Shown: in pieces, positions 22,339 to 34,497 of the stretch | Numbering within the stretch: the stretch's first letter is position 1 | Layout of the letters: each line of letters begins with the position of its first letter | Source: Neostapfia colusana | Taxonomy: Eukaryota > Streptophyta > Magnoliopsida > Poales > Poaceae | Direction of reading: 5' to 3' | NCBI GenBank assembly: GCA_030760725.1 | Contig: JASWHV010000004.1 | Location: forward strand, 57,379,136-57,443,135 | Length of the DNA stretch: 64,000 nucleotides | Made by a program: the position numbers and the translations under genes | Notes under the pieces: model-generated | The model's database searches: none | The model's input: only the letters and a program-made list of their open reading frames with translations | What the model was told of the DNA's origin: nothing

Positions 22339-25300
22339 GGGAATCGCAGTGGGTGGTGCCGTGCGATGCGGCACCCAACAGCATGCACGAAAAGAGGCGT
22401 AGGAACATAACAAAACCATTTTGTTACTCAACATAATATCTTTTACAACATAAGTACACACGGAGCGGAAATTAAAACTAGCTGGACAATCTACTCACTC
22501 TCGACCCTAACTACGCCGAAGAGAAGTCGTTCAGCCCGTGAACTCTTCCTACTAGCTTCACCAAAGAAAGGCAGCGGCTAGGTTTCCTATGAGTGGAACG
22601 AACCCTGAGGTTCATCGTCTCACCGAAAACCCTCTTCATAGCAGGCATCCTGCTACCTGCAAAACAACTCAGAAGCAACCGTGAGCACTAAGGCTCAGCA
22701 AGACTTAACCGTCACTCCTAAACATGTAACTCTAAATGCAGGGGTAGTAAGACAGTAGGAACAGGAATTTGCAAAATGCAGCTTGACTAAACTTGATCCT
22801 TATATTCAGATTCTTATAGCCTTCATTTTAGTGGTCCTCACGCCTCACAACATCAGAAGTCCACAATCAAACAAGAAACGCTTATCCCGATGTTGCTAGC
22901 CTAAGGTGGAAATGAAATTTAGTTAGCTCTATATCTACTTCAGTCAAGGTTCCAATACAGTGATTAATCCACAAACAACAAGTTAAGAGACTTAGTTCCT
23001 CTTCTTACTACGTCACGGCACAGTGGGCAAGTATGCTCAACCCTCTTCCGCGAGCGACGGTGATTCGAATCAATAACAACCCGGAATACACGACACATAC
23101 ACCCGCCTCGAAAGACTCTCTCAAGAGCTCTTTCTTACGTTGTATGCAGCAACCTTTCACACGACACCCCAACATAGAAAAACGCTTCGCGCCGAGCAGG
23201 ATGGTCCTCTACGAGGAAACGTCGAAGTTGCCCGCTAAAGGATTTACACCTCCTGCCTTCTCAACGCCATTCCCACGCGAAGGATGAGTTTCTATATCAC
23301 GGTCCATCGAGTTACATCGGTTTCATGGGTCCCATACCCCACTATATATCCGGTACAGCTCAATCTTGTCCAGCAGGGCCGCATACATACGGTCCTTAAC
23401 CGACACGGACGGGGCTACAACCAACCTCCACATTTTCCTTACCATCCCGGTCCAGGCCAAATGTGGTCTCAAGCATTGTCACACCCATCGCAGGTCGAGA
23501 CCAACCTTGAGGGCTCCATCCTAAAGGAACATCCACATCCCCATCTAATTTTCATGAGGGTGCTCTTATCATTTATCTCTCGCGAGTAACACCATTACTC
23601 GAACTTTCTCGCGAGTAGCTTTTTACTACTCGACTTCTACCAAGCTAGCTACAACATTAGCCTAGCATCTACGACGAGGCAAAGCCTACACTAAAGCTTC
23701 TACTCAGGGATGTAATAGCCATGCAAGTGGGTTTCAATCATCCTAGACATAATGCACAATATCAAGTCCAATAACCATGAGGTGAAGTAAAGCAAAATTT
23801 AAAACGGTAACAATATGCAAACCGGGGCTTGCCTTGCTCAACGGTTTTGTTAGAAGCTAGAAGTTAGTCTTCCTCCAGAGAATCCGCCAAACTCATAACG
23901 AGATGGAGATCCTTGCTGTAGAGTCGAGTCCTCGTTGAATGTCGACGTCACGTGCTATTAAGATGAATTATGCACATGTATTCAAAAGCAATTCAGAAAA
24001 TGATTCAAAGCTGTTGTATAAGTTAACTCACAAATAAAAGAAATAAACAACAGCAAGGTTTCTGTTGTTGGATCTAAACCTTAGAGAAGAAGAATGCTAG
24101 GTGACAAGGGAGGAAAATAAATCACCATGTGATTACATCCTCATATGAACACTTAGACCTAAAAGATGGTAGCTCAAGTTCCAGAGGTCCAATGAAGCTT
24201 AGAATTTAACCATAGCCTCTATGGAAAGTATTTAGGAAGTGTGCAAAAATTGAGCTCATGAAATGGCTTCATGTGAGCACAACAAATCCTTATGTGTTTT
24301 TCACTAATCTGCCTTTAACCCCTAGATATTAAGCTTTCCTATGCTGAAAAGTAGACTTTTTGTGAAGTACAGAATGTCCCGAGTCCATAGGAATTGGTTT
24401 TACCATTTTTGGAGTTTCCTACATGGAGATATAGATTTTACAAAGAATGGGGAAAAGCTGAAATTGTCTCTGTTCATTTTTCCCAGTTTTCAGAGACATA
24501 AGGAATGAACACATCATTTGACCAATCAAATGGGGTCCAATGCCTCTGACATTTTTACTGGAGTTCAATGACTTTTGGAATAATGTCCTGTACAAATTTG
24601 GGAATTTTACAATAAAGAGAACTCCTGTAAAAATTCCTACAAATGTTTCTTAAATGAATTAATGATCCAAATCCAAGGATTTTCGTAAACATTGGGCTGC
24701 TCCCCTGGATAGTACTCTTTGAGAGGAATCCAACAAAATTTGTTTCACAATTTTTGGACACTCCTACACAAAGTTATGGCTCTCCAATGTTTGAACTGAA
24801 TTGGGAAAATCTGGAAAATGTTTAAATACCGACAGTGGGTCCCACTAGTCATCCCTAACCTCCAGCCTCGCGCCAAACAGGGCAGTGTCGGCCCCCTCCG
24901 GCGAGGTCACCGGAAAAGCACTTCCCAGCCACCTCCGGACCCCCTGCTGGCCGCCCCCCCATTTCCCCCACGCTGAACACGTTGGTGAGGTCACCGGCGG
25001 CTGAAACTCGCTGGAAAACAGGGCGCACCGGCCACAGCAAACCCTAGGGCTCCGGCGAGGTCGTGCACGGTGAATTCTCCACCAAATGGTCGGTTCTTGG
25101 GCTCCAAAGCACCAGGGAATCATGTAGAAGACCGACATGAGGTCGAAACAAGCCGTGGAGCGCTCCAAACCTATCGCACCGTGCGCCCGATATGGTCCAG
25201 CGCTATATCCTTGAAAAGAACTAGGATTCCTCACTCTACACTCGATTTCTTGGTCAAAAATCGATGGAGGAGGTGTGCTAGGCAGTTAACATCCTGTTTG

Positions 25301-26481
25301 TGAAGTTTGAAACCCAGCAAACACGATTTGAGGACGAATTTTGCAATTCCTTACCTCAAGGTCCGTTTCTGCCGCCCGGGAGAAAAACTTGAAATTCTCC
25401 CTCTGTGATCAATGGCTGAGCTGAGCTTCAGAGGTGAGCAACTAGGCTTGTAGGTGCACCAATGGGGTGGCTTGATTGGGCGTGATCACTCCTGGTTTGG
25501 GCTGTCCACGGTGATCAGTTTCAGCTCCTTGAGTTTGAACTCCGGAGCAGCAGCAATCAAGCCATTTCTAGGCGCCGGTGAGCTCGGGATGGCGGAGGAA
25601 GGGTGCTAGCCGGCTAGAGTACTCATGGGCGAACATTTTTGCTGTTGGAAGCTCGGGCAAATGGACCTGGGTTGCTTGGGCGATCAGATGAACAGAGCAG
25701 CAGCTGCTGTTTATCTTCTCGGGAGCAAACGCATGGGAGCAGACCACTGAGGATGGGCTCGAGCTGGGAGAGATAAAAGAGGGTTGTGGCACATGCTGTG
25801 GTGATCAGAACAAGCAAAATGACGAGCCAGCAGGAGGTGGCGTGGGAGGTGGCCGGCACCGAGCTGCTGCGTCTCTGGAGTCGGTTGCATTTTTGTGAGA
25901 CTGACTGGTGGGGTCCACAGCCACAATTCTCCCTCTTATCCCCCATTTCGATTTAAAATAACAAATGGGCTCCAAATTTGATCAAACTCGGAGGATAGGT
26001 CAAAATAATTATGAGGAACTCAAATCTGAAATCAGATTTTGAAATTGAGTTTGTTTGGTTCAAAATTCAAATCTAAGTTTGAATTTTAACGTGCCCTCAT
26101 TGAATCCTCGGAATAAATAGTATACGAGCTCCAAAATTATTTCAATTTGGACCAGAAGCTCCTTAATACCTGGAAATTGTATTGGTGAATTCATTTGCAA
26201 GTATTTAGCAATCTGAATATGAATCCTTTTAAAAGGATCAAAATTGTGTTTAAATTTCCTCCACTCTCCTCATAGAGAAGGTGCACATGAGTTAGAGTTT
26301 TTGGGAGTGTAATTCTTTCCCCTAGGTTAACATGTGTTGAGCATGGGCTAGAGAAAATTTTAACTCCCTCACATGTCCATATTTGTGTTCATCATATCAT
26401 GTGACACAACTATAGTCTTTTATCAACTTAACTTTGTTTAATAAGTTGACATCAAACTTTACAAAAGTTAGGGCTGTTACA
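22339..26481 (-). repeat. Element D 3' LTR (left copy), about 4.14 kb
   Basis: The right edge is exact: plus-strand GGGCTGTTACA at 26481 next to the polypurine tract. The left edge is inferred by aligning GGGAATCGCAG at 22339 with TGGAATCACAG at the D primer site, and is uncertain by several bases. The 8 bp outside both positions (CCACGCCC) are identical, which is unexpected for a true LTR boundary. A U5 hairpin GGTGCCG...CGGCACC lies at 22355-22375. A GC-rich block runs about 24845-25600. Confidence 0.82.
23583..23632 (-). other. Tandem hairpins in element D LTR
   Basis: Two inverted repeats stand side by side: CGAGTAA/TTACTCG (23583-23601) and CGAGTAG/CTACTCG (23612-23632). E-family LTRs carry a single, longer version (CGAGTAGTT-GG-AACTACTCG, 33264-33283) at the same place, after a shared ATTCGGTA motif in element sense. 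Confidence 0.6.
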
Positions 26482-26516
26482 TTCCTCCCCCCTTAAAAGA
26501 ATCTCGTCCCGAGATT
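26482..26516 (-). other. Element D polypurine tract and hairpin
   Basis: Plus-strand 26482-26494 is the complement of AAGGGGGGAGGAA, adjoining the LTR. The inverted repeat AATCTCG...CGAGATT occupies 26500-26516. Confidence 0.9.
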
Positions 26517-26544
26517 ACAAAAAAGAAAGAAGAAGGGAGAATGA

Positions 26545-29500
26545 CTACTGGACATTTGGTACAAACAAGTATGGAAAATTTAGACGGAGAAATTCCTCGC
26601 TTTCCCACGTGGCTTCATCAGCGGTTTGGTTGCTCCACAAGACTTTGTAAAATTGTAACGTCCGATTTCTTGTGGCGCGAGTCTTCCCGTCGATAATCTG
26701 TATCGGATACTCAGAATAAGTGAGATCCGGTTGAAGATCCTCAATGTTCTCCATATGAACTGCGGCTGGGTACTTAAGACATTTCCACAGTTGAGAGACG
26801 TGGAAAACATTGTGAATACCCGAAAGTGAAGTCGGTAACTCCATACGATAGGCCACGGGTCTGCAAAGCTCAGTGACAGCAAACGGTCCGATGAATCGCG
26901 GAGCAAGCTTTCCCTTCACTCCGAAACGATGAACTTCTTTCATCGGAGAGACACAAAGATAAACTTGGTCCCCGATGTCGAAGTGAAGACGTCTACGTCT
27001 TTTGTCTGCATAGCTTTTCTGCCGAGATTGAGCAGCCTTTAAATTGGCTTGAATCACTCGCACTCGTTCCTTGGCTTCATTCACAAGATCAACCCCATAG
27101 AACACTCTCTCGCCGGATTCACACCAATTCAGTGGTGTGCGGCACTTCCGGCCATAAAGAGATTCATACGGGGCCATCTTGATGCTGGATTGATAACCGT
27201 TATTAGATGAGAATTCTGCTAACGGTAGATGGTCATCCCAATTCTTCCCATGATTGATGACACATGCCCATAGCATATCCTCCAGAATCTGATTTATCCT
27301 CTCCGTTTGACCATCAGTTTGCAGATGATACGCTGAACTCCGAATTAACTTGGTTCCCAAGGAAGCATGCAGTTGCTCCCAAAATCTGGATACGAATAAC
27401 ACACCTCGATCAGAAACGATGGTGCCGGGAACCCCGTGTAAACACACGATTCTCAAGATGAACAGCTCTGCATACTTCTTTGCCACATATTTGGTATGGA
27501 CTGGAATAAAATGTGCTGTCTTGGTCAAACGATCGATGATTACCCAAATAGAATCATGCTTGTTGCTGGTCATGGGTAAACTGATGATGAAGTCCATACT
27601 TTTATCTTCCCACTTCCATGCTGGAACCTTCAGCGGTTGAAGTGGTCCGGCTTTCCTCATATGGTCGGCTTTAACCCGCCGACACGTATCACACTCGGAT
27701 ACGTACTTCGCAATCTCTCTTTTCATCCGTGTCCACCAGAACTTAGATTTCAAGTCCTGGTACATCTTATTGCTTCCTGGATGAATGGAGTACTTGGATA
27801 AATGTGCTTCATCCAGTATCTTCCTCCGCAATTTCATGTTTTAGGGTACCACTATGCGGTTGTTAAACCATAGAGTACCCTCTTCATCCTTGCGGAACAT
27901 CTTCAATTCACCGCTGTCCACTCTTCTCCGGATGTGGGACATACCCTTGTCTCTCTTCTGAGCCTCTACAATCTCATCTCGGGTTGTAGGAATAAGAGCG
28001 AGGTTGAACAGCGATCCGTAGGGAACTAAGCGCAGGCTTGGTTCTCCTTCTTCATGTTCAGCCATGGATAAATGGTGAACGTGGGCTTTCCGCTTAAGTG
28101 CGTCGGCAACCACATTCGCTTTACCTGGATTATAATGAATTTCAAATTCATAGTCCTTGATCAATTCTAGCCATCTTCGCTGCCTCATATTCAATGCTTT
28201 CTGTGTGAAGATGTACTTCAAGCTTTTGTGGTCAGTGTAGAGATGTACTAGATTGCCTAGTAGATAATGTCTCCACATTTTCAACGCTAAGACCACTGCA
28301 GCTAGTTCAAGGTTGTGCGTCGGCTAATTCTGCTCATGACCCCTGAGTTGTCGGGATCCATACGCGACCATACGTCCTTCTTGCATCAACACACAACCCA
28401 AACCAATGCCAGATGCATCACAATAGACATCAAAAGGCTTCGTTGTGTCCGGCTGGGCTAAAACTGGAGCTGTAGTGAGATGCTTCACTAAAGTTTGAAA
28501 AGCTCGTTCGCATGAATTGCTCCAATCATACTTGGTGCTTTTCTTCAACAGCTCCGTCATAGGTTTAGCGACTTTGGAGAAGTTTGGAATGAATCTCCGG
28601 TAATAACCCGCTAAACCTAGGAAACTCCTCACTTCATGAACAGATGTTGGAGATTTCCAATTTAGCACTTGCTCGATTTTACTTGGGGCCACAGCGATGC
28701 CTTCCTCTGAAATAATATGCCCAAGAAACGGCACTTTGCTGATCCAAAACTCACATTTACTGAACTTTGCATATAGCTTGTGATCTCTCAAGCGTTGAAG
28801 TACAATATGCAAATGTTTAGCATGTTCTTCTTCTGACTTTGAATAGACCAAAATATCGTCGATGAAAACCACGACGAACTTGTCTAACTCCGGCATGAAC
28901 ACAGAGTTCATGAGATATATAAAGTGAGCCAGAGCATTGGTCAATCCAAAGGACATGACAAGATATTCATAAAGACCATATCTTGTCGAGAACGCCGTCT
29001 TAGGTACGTCTTCTGCCTGGATTTTTATCTGGTGGTACCCGGACCGAAGATCCATCTGGGAGAATACCTTAGCACCCACTAGTTGATCAAATAAAATATC
29101 AATGCGCGGTAGTGGATACTTATTCTTGATAGTGACAGCATTCAGTGGACGATAATCTACGCATAGTCTCAAGGTCTCGTCCTTCTTCTTCACAAAGAGT
29201 GCGGAACAGCCCCAAGGTGATGAACTTGGGCGTATAAAACCTTTGTCCATGAGGTCATTCAGCTGCACCTTCAATTCTGCTAGCTCCTTCAGTGCCATTT
29301 TGTATGGTCGCCGAGAAATAGGTGTTGTTCCCGGTGCTAGTTCGATCTTGAACTCTACATCACGTTCGGGTGGCATGCCCGGCATGTCTTCGGGAAACAC
29401 ATCTGGATATTCACATACCACTGGAATATCCTCAAGTTTAGGAGCTTCAATCTGATGCACTGCTGCAACTCGTTGTGATAGATCCACAAGATTCAATGTG

Positions 29501-30359
29501 TTGCAACCATGTATTGGGGAATTCAGTTGGACAGTCCGAGAGCTGATGTCAAAGATAGCTCCATAATGTGTCAACCATGACATCCCCAAGATAATATCAA
29601 TCCTTTGGCCTTTGAGTATGATAAGGCTCACAGGATAGATGTTTCCACCCAAACATAAAGGTGCCCGAGAGACCATCTCATCCGTTGATATCTTGCCTCC
29701 AGGTGAGCTGATATGAAACAGATGCTTAACTTTGCTAAATGGAAGATTATTCTTCAGCACATAGTCTCTGCTAATAAAATTGTGGGTGGCTCCGGAATCA
29801 AACAACACGAAAGTGGGCTGTTCATGTATCGTGAACATGCCCGCTAAAACTGGTTCTCCTTTAGCAAAGTCCTCAATAGCAGTGTAATTAATCCTGCCAG
29901 CTTTTGAAAGATTCTTCTTTGAAGGTTCACGGTGCTGATCTGAGCATTGATGAGACGACACATAAGTGTGGCTCTGCTGAGCTCCACTACGGTTTCGTGT
30001 TGTAGAAATCCTCAGCTCTCTACTAACACGAGGTGGAGATAATTCGTGCGTAGCTGGTTGTGGTAGGGTTGCACGAATAATTTCGGACCGCTGCTGTTGA
30101 GGTGGAGGCTCATAAGTGATCAACTCCAGCCGTGGTTGTGAGAGTTGCACCACAGGCTGAATTTGTTGCCTAACTGGCGAGTAATACGGCACTCGATAGT
30201 TCAGACAAACCTCGATATCATGGTTTAGCGGTATACTTCTTTTCAACTCTGCTTCACAACGGAGATGTATGTCTTGTTTAATGATAGCGGCATTTACCAA
30301 CTCATTGTAAATACCGTTATTGAACAAGGTCACTTGTTCCTGAAGTTCAACATTCAAAC
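26545..30359 (-). pseudogene. Element D gag-pol, part downstream of the E1 insertion
   Basis: One frame runs through C-terminal Gag, protease (FDSGATHNF), RT (FIDD at 28866-28855), RNase H (DVYCDAS, YTDHKSL), integrase (CDTC, SMDFIISLP, SDRG, QTDGQTERIN) and a complete chromodomain ending at 26545. Only two in-frame stops interrupt this part: 28326-28324 (in RNase H, Tyr position) and 27843-27841 (before integrase, Arg position). I see no frameshift. No CCHC zinc knuckle is visible between Gag and protease, where A and E have one. The 5' continuation is at 45950-46553 beyond E1. Confidence 0.93.
30355..30359. repeat. Target-site duplication of E1, left copy
   Basis: CAAAC directly precedes the LTR start at 30360 and is repeated at 45945-45949 after the 3' LTR. 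Confidence 0.95.
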
Positions 30360-31713
30360 TGTAAGGGCCTCAGTTTTTGACACACATTTGCAGTGTTCAT
30401 CACCACATCACACACCTCATTTGAGGAAGAATGATGAATACAAATGAAGAGCAAGTAACAATTATCAACATGCTCATTAGAGAACAAACTCACACATTGC
30501 CAAAGTGGTATTTTCCACATGAGGTATAAGGGGGGCTGGACATATGAAAACTCCTACACTTTGCTAAGGATGTCCAGGCCAGGTTTCACCCAAAATTCCA
30601 ACCCTTTTTGAGGTCATTTTGGGTATAGCTAGAAAGAGGGCAGTTTGAAACCATATTCAAATTCAAACTGTTTTTATCCCATGAATTTAAAGTGGGAGGC
30701 ATACTCTTACTCAGCACATTTTTGTGAGCCCACACACCAAGTTTCACTCCATTTGGAGTTGATCTTGACGTGAACTAAGTGGGGCAAATTCAAACTTCAT
30801 TTGAATTCAAAACTGCACTTGTGCTGAAATTCACTCAAACCAAACCCAATTCGAATCCTATGCATTTCGAATAGCTCAAGGGTGAATAATCTGAACCACC
30901 AGGGGTATTATGGGGTTCACTGTTCACTACAGTGATTAGGAGTAAATTTCAGAGGTTAAAACCCCAGGTGGGACCCACATGTCATAGAGGGAAGAAGGAG
31001 AAACTTGCAACCAAAGTCAGAGTCTCGGTGGGAAATTCCACCGAGCAGCTGTCGGCTGTGCCACCAAGCAGCTACCGGCGCCACCAGCTGCTTCCCCCTC
31101 CGCGCGCTGGCGCACAGGGCGGCTTGCTCGCGCCCCCACGCGACCGGCACCGCCTCAGCCGAGCAGGAGTCAGCCGGCTTTATCTTCTCGCGGGCAAACC
31201 CGAGCAGCGGCATTGTTTCTCACCACAGCTCTCTGCTCAATCGGGAAAAACCAGCAAAACAATCTCCTTCGTTCCTAAGCTGCTAGACAGCCACCGGAGG
31301 TTGCGCACCACCCTCCCAACGCCTGGACCACCGAGTTTCGTCCCCTGTTCCCGTGATCAACGACGACCGCCGTAGTTTAGCTGAAGGATGGCGATCGGTC
31401 TCACGCGGGCAGCACACTGCAACCACTTCCACGGCCGAGCAAGGGCGGCAACAGGAGCGCACGAACTCCACGTTGCTTCCACCTGAAGCTCAAGCCACGC
31501 CGTGAACTCTCGCCGGCGAATTCTCAGTTTTTGCTCCGGCAACCTTAAACTGAGCTTCCGGTAGGGTTTCTTTAAATTCTCGCTCTATGATCTTTCGGAG
31601 GTCATCAAATCTTGCACATAGATGCTGGACTAGCCAGCGATCAAGTTCTTTTCTGCATCCGTAGCGTGAAACTGTCTAGGAGTGACGAATTTCGAGCTCG
31701 ATCAAGGGCGGTC

Positions 31714-34251
31714 ATGGCGGGCACGATCGGTCACACGGTGCCGACCAACTTGCCGCCATCCCTGAACCCTTTTGACACCTTGTCGAGCTTCCTAGAGGTA
31801 CGCTGATGCAATAAGGCCATTTGTTCCAGGTGTTGGCGGGTTTAGAAACCACGGTCGACGGTGCCGAACCTCAACCGAGGCCGCGGCATGTCGCCGAGCT
31901 ATTTCCGGTCACACCCAGCCCGACCTGACACCACCGACGTGTTCCTCGACGTCGACAAACACCTGGCGGCGAGTTTCAGACCATGGGAGGACCGGCAGCG
32001 GCGAGCCGGCGAGCCCCGAGTCTGCTCCGGCGAGGTCGGCGGCGCGGGCGCGAGAAAACGGCGGGAGGAAGACGAAGCCGGCTGGCCCACGTGTCAGCGG
32101 CTGAAGAATTTAAATCGGGATCGGTTGTGGCCGGGGACCGGCTGTGCTGGCGCGCAAATACCCTGTGAGCTCCGGTATGCCGGACACCTCCGCGCTCAAC
32201 ACGTGTGGTATCCCCGGTGTGCCGGACACCTCCGCGCTCGACACGTGTCCCCGCGGGCCCCGAGAGTTTAAACTTTTTCCCCGAATTTCAGAATTCTTCC
32301 AAACTTCAAATCCTCATAACTTTGGCTAGAAAGCTCCAAATTGAGTGAACCAAATTTTTCTGAATTCAGCTCTCCGAGTACTTTCCAGCAAATCAAGTTT
32401 CACTTCATGAAAACCCTTAATTCTCCATAATTAATTCCTCTAATTTTAAACTCTTAGGAATTTTAACTAGAGAATCCTGTGGAGGAAAATCCTGAAATTT
32501 TGCTGGGATGTTCACCAAAATATCTCTGAACTACCATAAAAATTTCAGATCCATTTGAGCTCATTTAATCCACCTAATGGTGTGATTAGTGAAACTGTTC
32601 TAGAGAAAATAGAAAATGTTCAGAAACATTTTCAGAATTTTCTCTGAAATTGTTTGGCCCATATCTTTAGTTAGGAACCCCCAAATTAAGTGAGACCAAA
32701 TCCATTAGAACCCTCTGAAAATCTAGTTTTCAGAAAGTCATAGTTTGTTTCATGAAAATCCTTAGAACACCCTAAAAGCCTTTAATTAAGGTCAAGGACA
32801 TAATTAATTGTGGAGGGCGCAATTGAGCTTTGCTGCAACTAAAACTTGACCAAGTCTCTGTTTAGTTTGTAACCAAGCCACAGTAAAAGTTTCACAGTCA
32901 TTAGGTCTGTCTAGCAAGGGTTATAGACTTCACAACTTCATAGTTAATACCAATGCATTTAAATTGATACATATATTGCTCTTATCATGTAGTCGCTAAG
33001 GTCGAGGAGGCACCCGAAGTCCTAGACTTCGTTACTCCGGAGGAACAGCTAGCCTACGACCAAGAGCAGCAAGGCAAGCTCCGGTTTGCATTAACCTTTT
33101 TACAAATGTTTATTGTTTTGAGCACATCTTTGAATATTGTTCTTTGCATTAGAGTCTTGATTGGAAACCCAACTGCATAGCCAAGAAAACCATGGGTTGG
33201 GTTTAGGATTGAAAACCTCGTTAGCCACTGCATTGCTAAGATAGAGTAGGATTCGGTACAAGTCGAGTAGTTGGAACTACTCGCGAGAATAGGCTAGAGG
33301 CACATTGCTCGGGTAGAGGTAGCACATGATACACATGGCAAGAAAATGAGACCGAGCGGGGAGTAAAGGGCAGCAGGACTTTGGGGCCTGTGTGCTGTAG
33401 CTCCGCTTGTGTCGATTGAGGACCGAGCCGTGTGCGGGCCTGTTGAACAAGCTAGAACAGTACCGAATACCTACCGGCTATATGGGAACCGGGAAACTGA
33501 TGTAACTCGGGTAGCTGGGTGTTGAGGCATAGCTGGTCGTTCAGAGGGTAGGTTGAGAGCTCGAGGTGTAAATCGGCTGGCGGCACTGAGATGCGCATGC
33601 AGAGACCTCTTGCTCGGGACGATTGGACCGGTTCAACATTTGGCTAACGGGTGAAAGGTAGTCGCGTACGGCGTCCGTGATGGTTGTTGTAGGCAACATC
33701 GAGTACGGGCGTACGTGACGGGTTGTTCAGGTGACCCTGCAGGTGTAAATCGATTATAATCGCCGTCCCTCGCGGTCAGTGAGTACCACTTGTTCACTGT
33801 ACCGTGACGTAGAAAGAACAGGCTAGTCACATGTTAAAATGTTGCTGATTGAAAGCTGGACATTGATTGTTAATGATATGCTGTAGCATAGAGCTAACTA
33901 AAGTTCTTTTCAACTTTGGGCAAAGTACATGAGAGAAATGCGTTTCTTGTTTGATTGCGGCTCTCTCATGTGCCTTAGCGTAAGGTTCTCCACAACCTGC
34001 TGCTAAAACTTGAAAGTAAGGTCCTACTAATTAGGCGAGTCCTTGCAAATGATTTTTACCTCATGTAACCCATTACCCTCATGTAGAAGTTCCATGTTTA
34101 GGTGAGACGGGTCAGACTTGCTGAGCCTTCGTGCTCACTGCTTGTGTTTGAAGCTTTTGCAGGGTTCTATGAGGAAGGGACTCCCGAAGAGGAGACGGAA
34201 CCCCAGGAGGGGAACCCCGTCGAGTGGGAGTCGTGCACGCCGCAGAGTTAG
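31714..34251 (+). other. Putative three-exon small ORF inside the E1 5' LTR
   Basis: Exon A is 31714-31797 (28 codons from ATG, ending FLE) and meets GAG|GTACGC. Exon B is 33001-33073 (starting VEEAPEVLDF, acidic), after a weak AAG acceptor and before AAG|GCAAGC, a GC-type donor. Exon C is 34163-34251 (starting GFYEEGTPEE, acidic, TAG stop), after TTTTGCAG. Phases agree (0 at A/B, 1 at B/C). Three of the four E-family LTRs keep all exons open; the E2 5' LTR has a stop in exon C. It is not a recognised protein. The AAG acceptor is the weak point, and the nearby TAG acceptor would break frame. Confidence 0.35.
32176..32250 (+). promoter_or_regulatory. 42-bp tandem duplication with two ACACGTGT G-box-like palindromes
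   Basis: GCCGGACACC starts at 32179 and again at 32221. Each copy is followed by CCGCGCTC and ACACGTGT. The E1 3' LTR has the same duplication (43644 and 43686), whereas E2 LTRs have one copy. CACGTG is the core of plant G-box/ABRE elements (established); activity here is inference. Confidence 0.5.
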
Positions 34252-34372
34252 TGTGCGTGTGTGTTAGCAAGGACACGTTCGAGGGCTGAACGTGCACTTG
34301 ATGCTTAGTCTATGCCCGCGAGTGTAGAATGAACTTATTTTGCTGTAAACATGTTCATAAACTTGTTTATGT

Positions 34373-34438
34373 AATAAAATTTCCGCTTCCGCTTTGTACC
34401 TTTGACGTGTGTTATCCGGTGCTGTGCAACGCAGCACC
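34373..34438 (+). promoter_or_regulatory. Poly(A) signal and U5 hairpin of E1 5' LTR
   Basis: AATAAA at 34373-34378 is followed about 40 bp later by a 7-bp hairpin, GGTGCTG (34418-34424) and CAGCACC (34432-34438). The equivalent signals in the 3' LTR are at 45836-45841 and 45881-45901. They probably mark the R/U5 area and 3' end formation. Confidence 0.6.
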
Positions 34439-34485
34439 CCTCAGCGTGATCCTGGCTCAACAGGACCTTTTGGTCGTGTCAGCGT

Positions 34486-34497
34486 TGGTATCAGAGC
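34486..34497 (+). other. E1 primer binding site (initiator Met tRNA)
   Basis: A perfect TGGTATCAGAGC lies four bases after the LTR end at 34481. Confidence 0.95.

Larger units (their letters stand above)
30360..34481 (+). repeat. E1 5' LTR
   Basis: It begins TGTAAGGGCC and ends CGTGTCA. In order: an AT-rich 600 bp; GTGGGACCCAC (30968-30978); a GC-rich block (about 31020-32270) containing duplicated ACACGTGT motifs; a long AT-rich middle; a hairpin (33264-33283); AATAAA (34373-34378); a U5 hairpin (34418-34438); then the primer site. The GC-rich block is the best candidate for promoter and first transcribed sequence (inference). Confidence 0.95.

Noticed and set aside
24835..24845. GTGGGTCCCAC in LTR D as the same promoter palindrome as in A, B and E
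   Set aside because: It lies on the other side of the GC-rich block in element sense. The true equivalent in D is near 25914-25934 and is degenerate.
25623..25946. 107-codon minus-strand frame with a hydrophobic stretch in LTR D as a membrane protein
   Set aside because: It is a single copy with no counterpart in the LTRs of other families, and two further overlapping frames exist in the same GC-rich segment.
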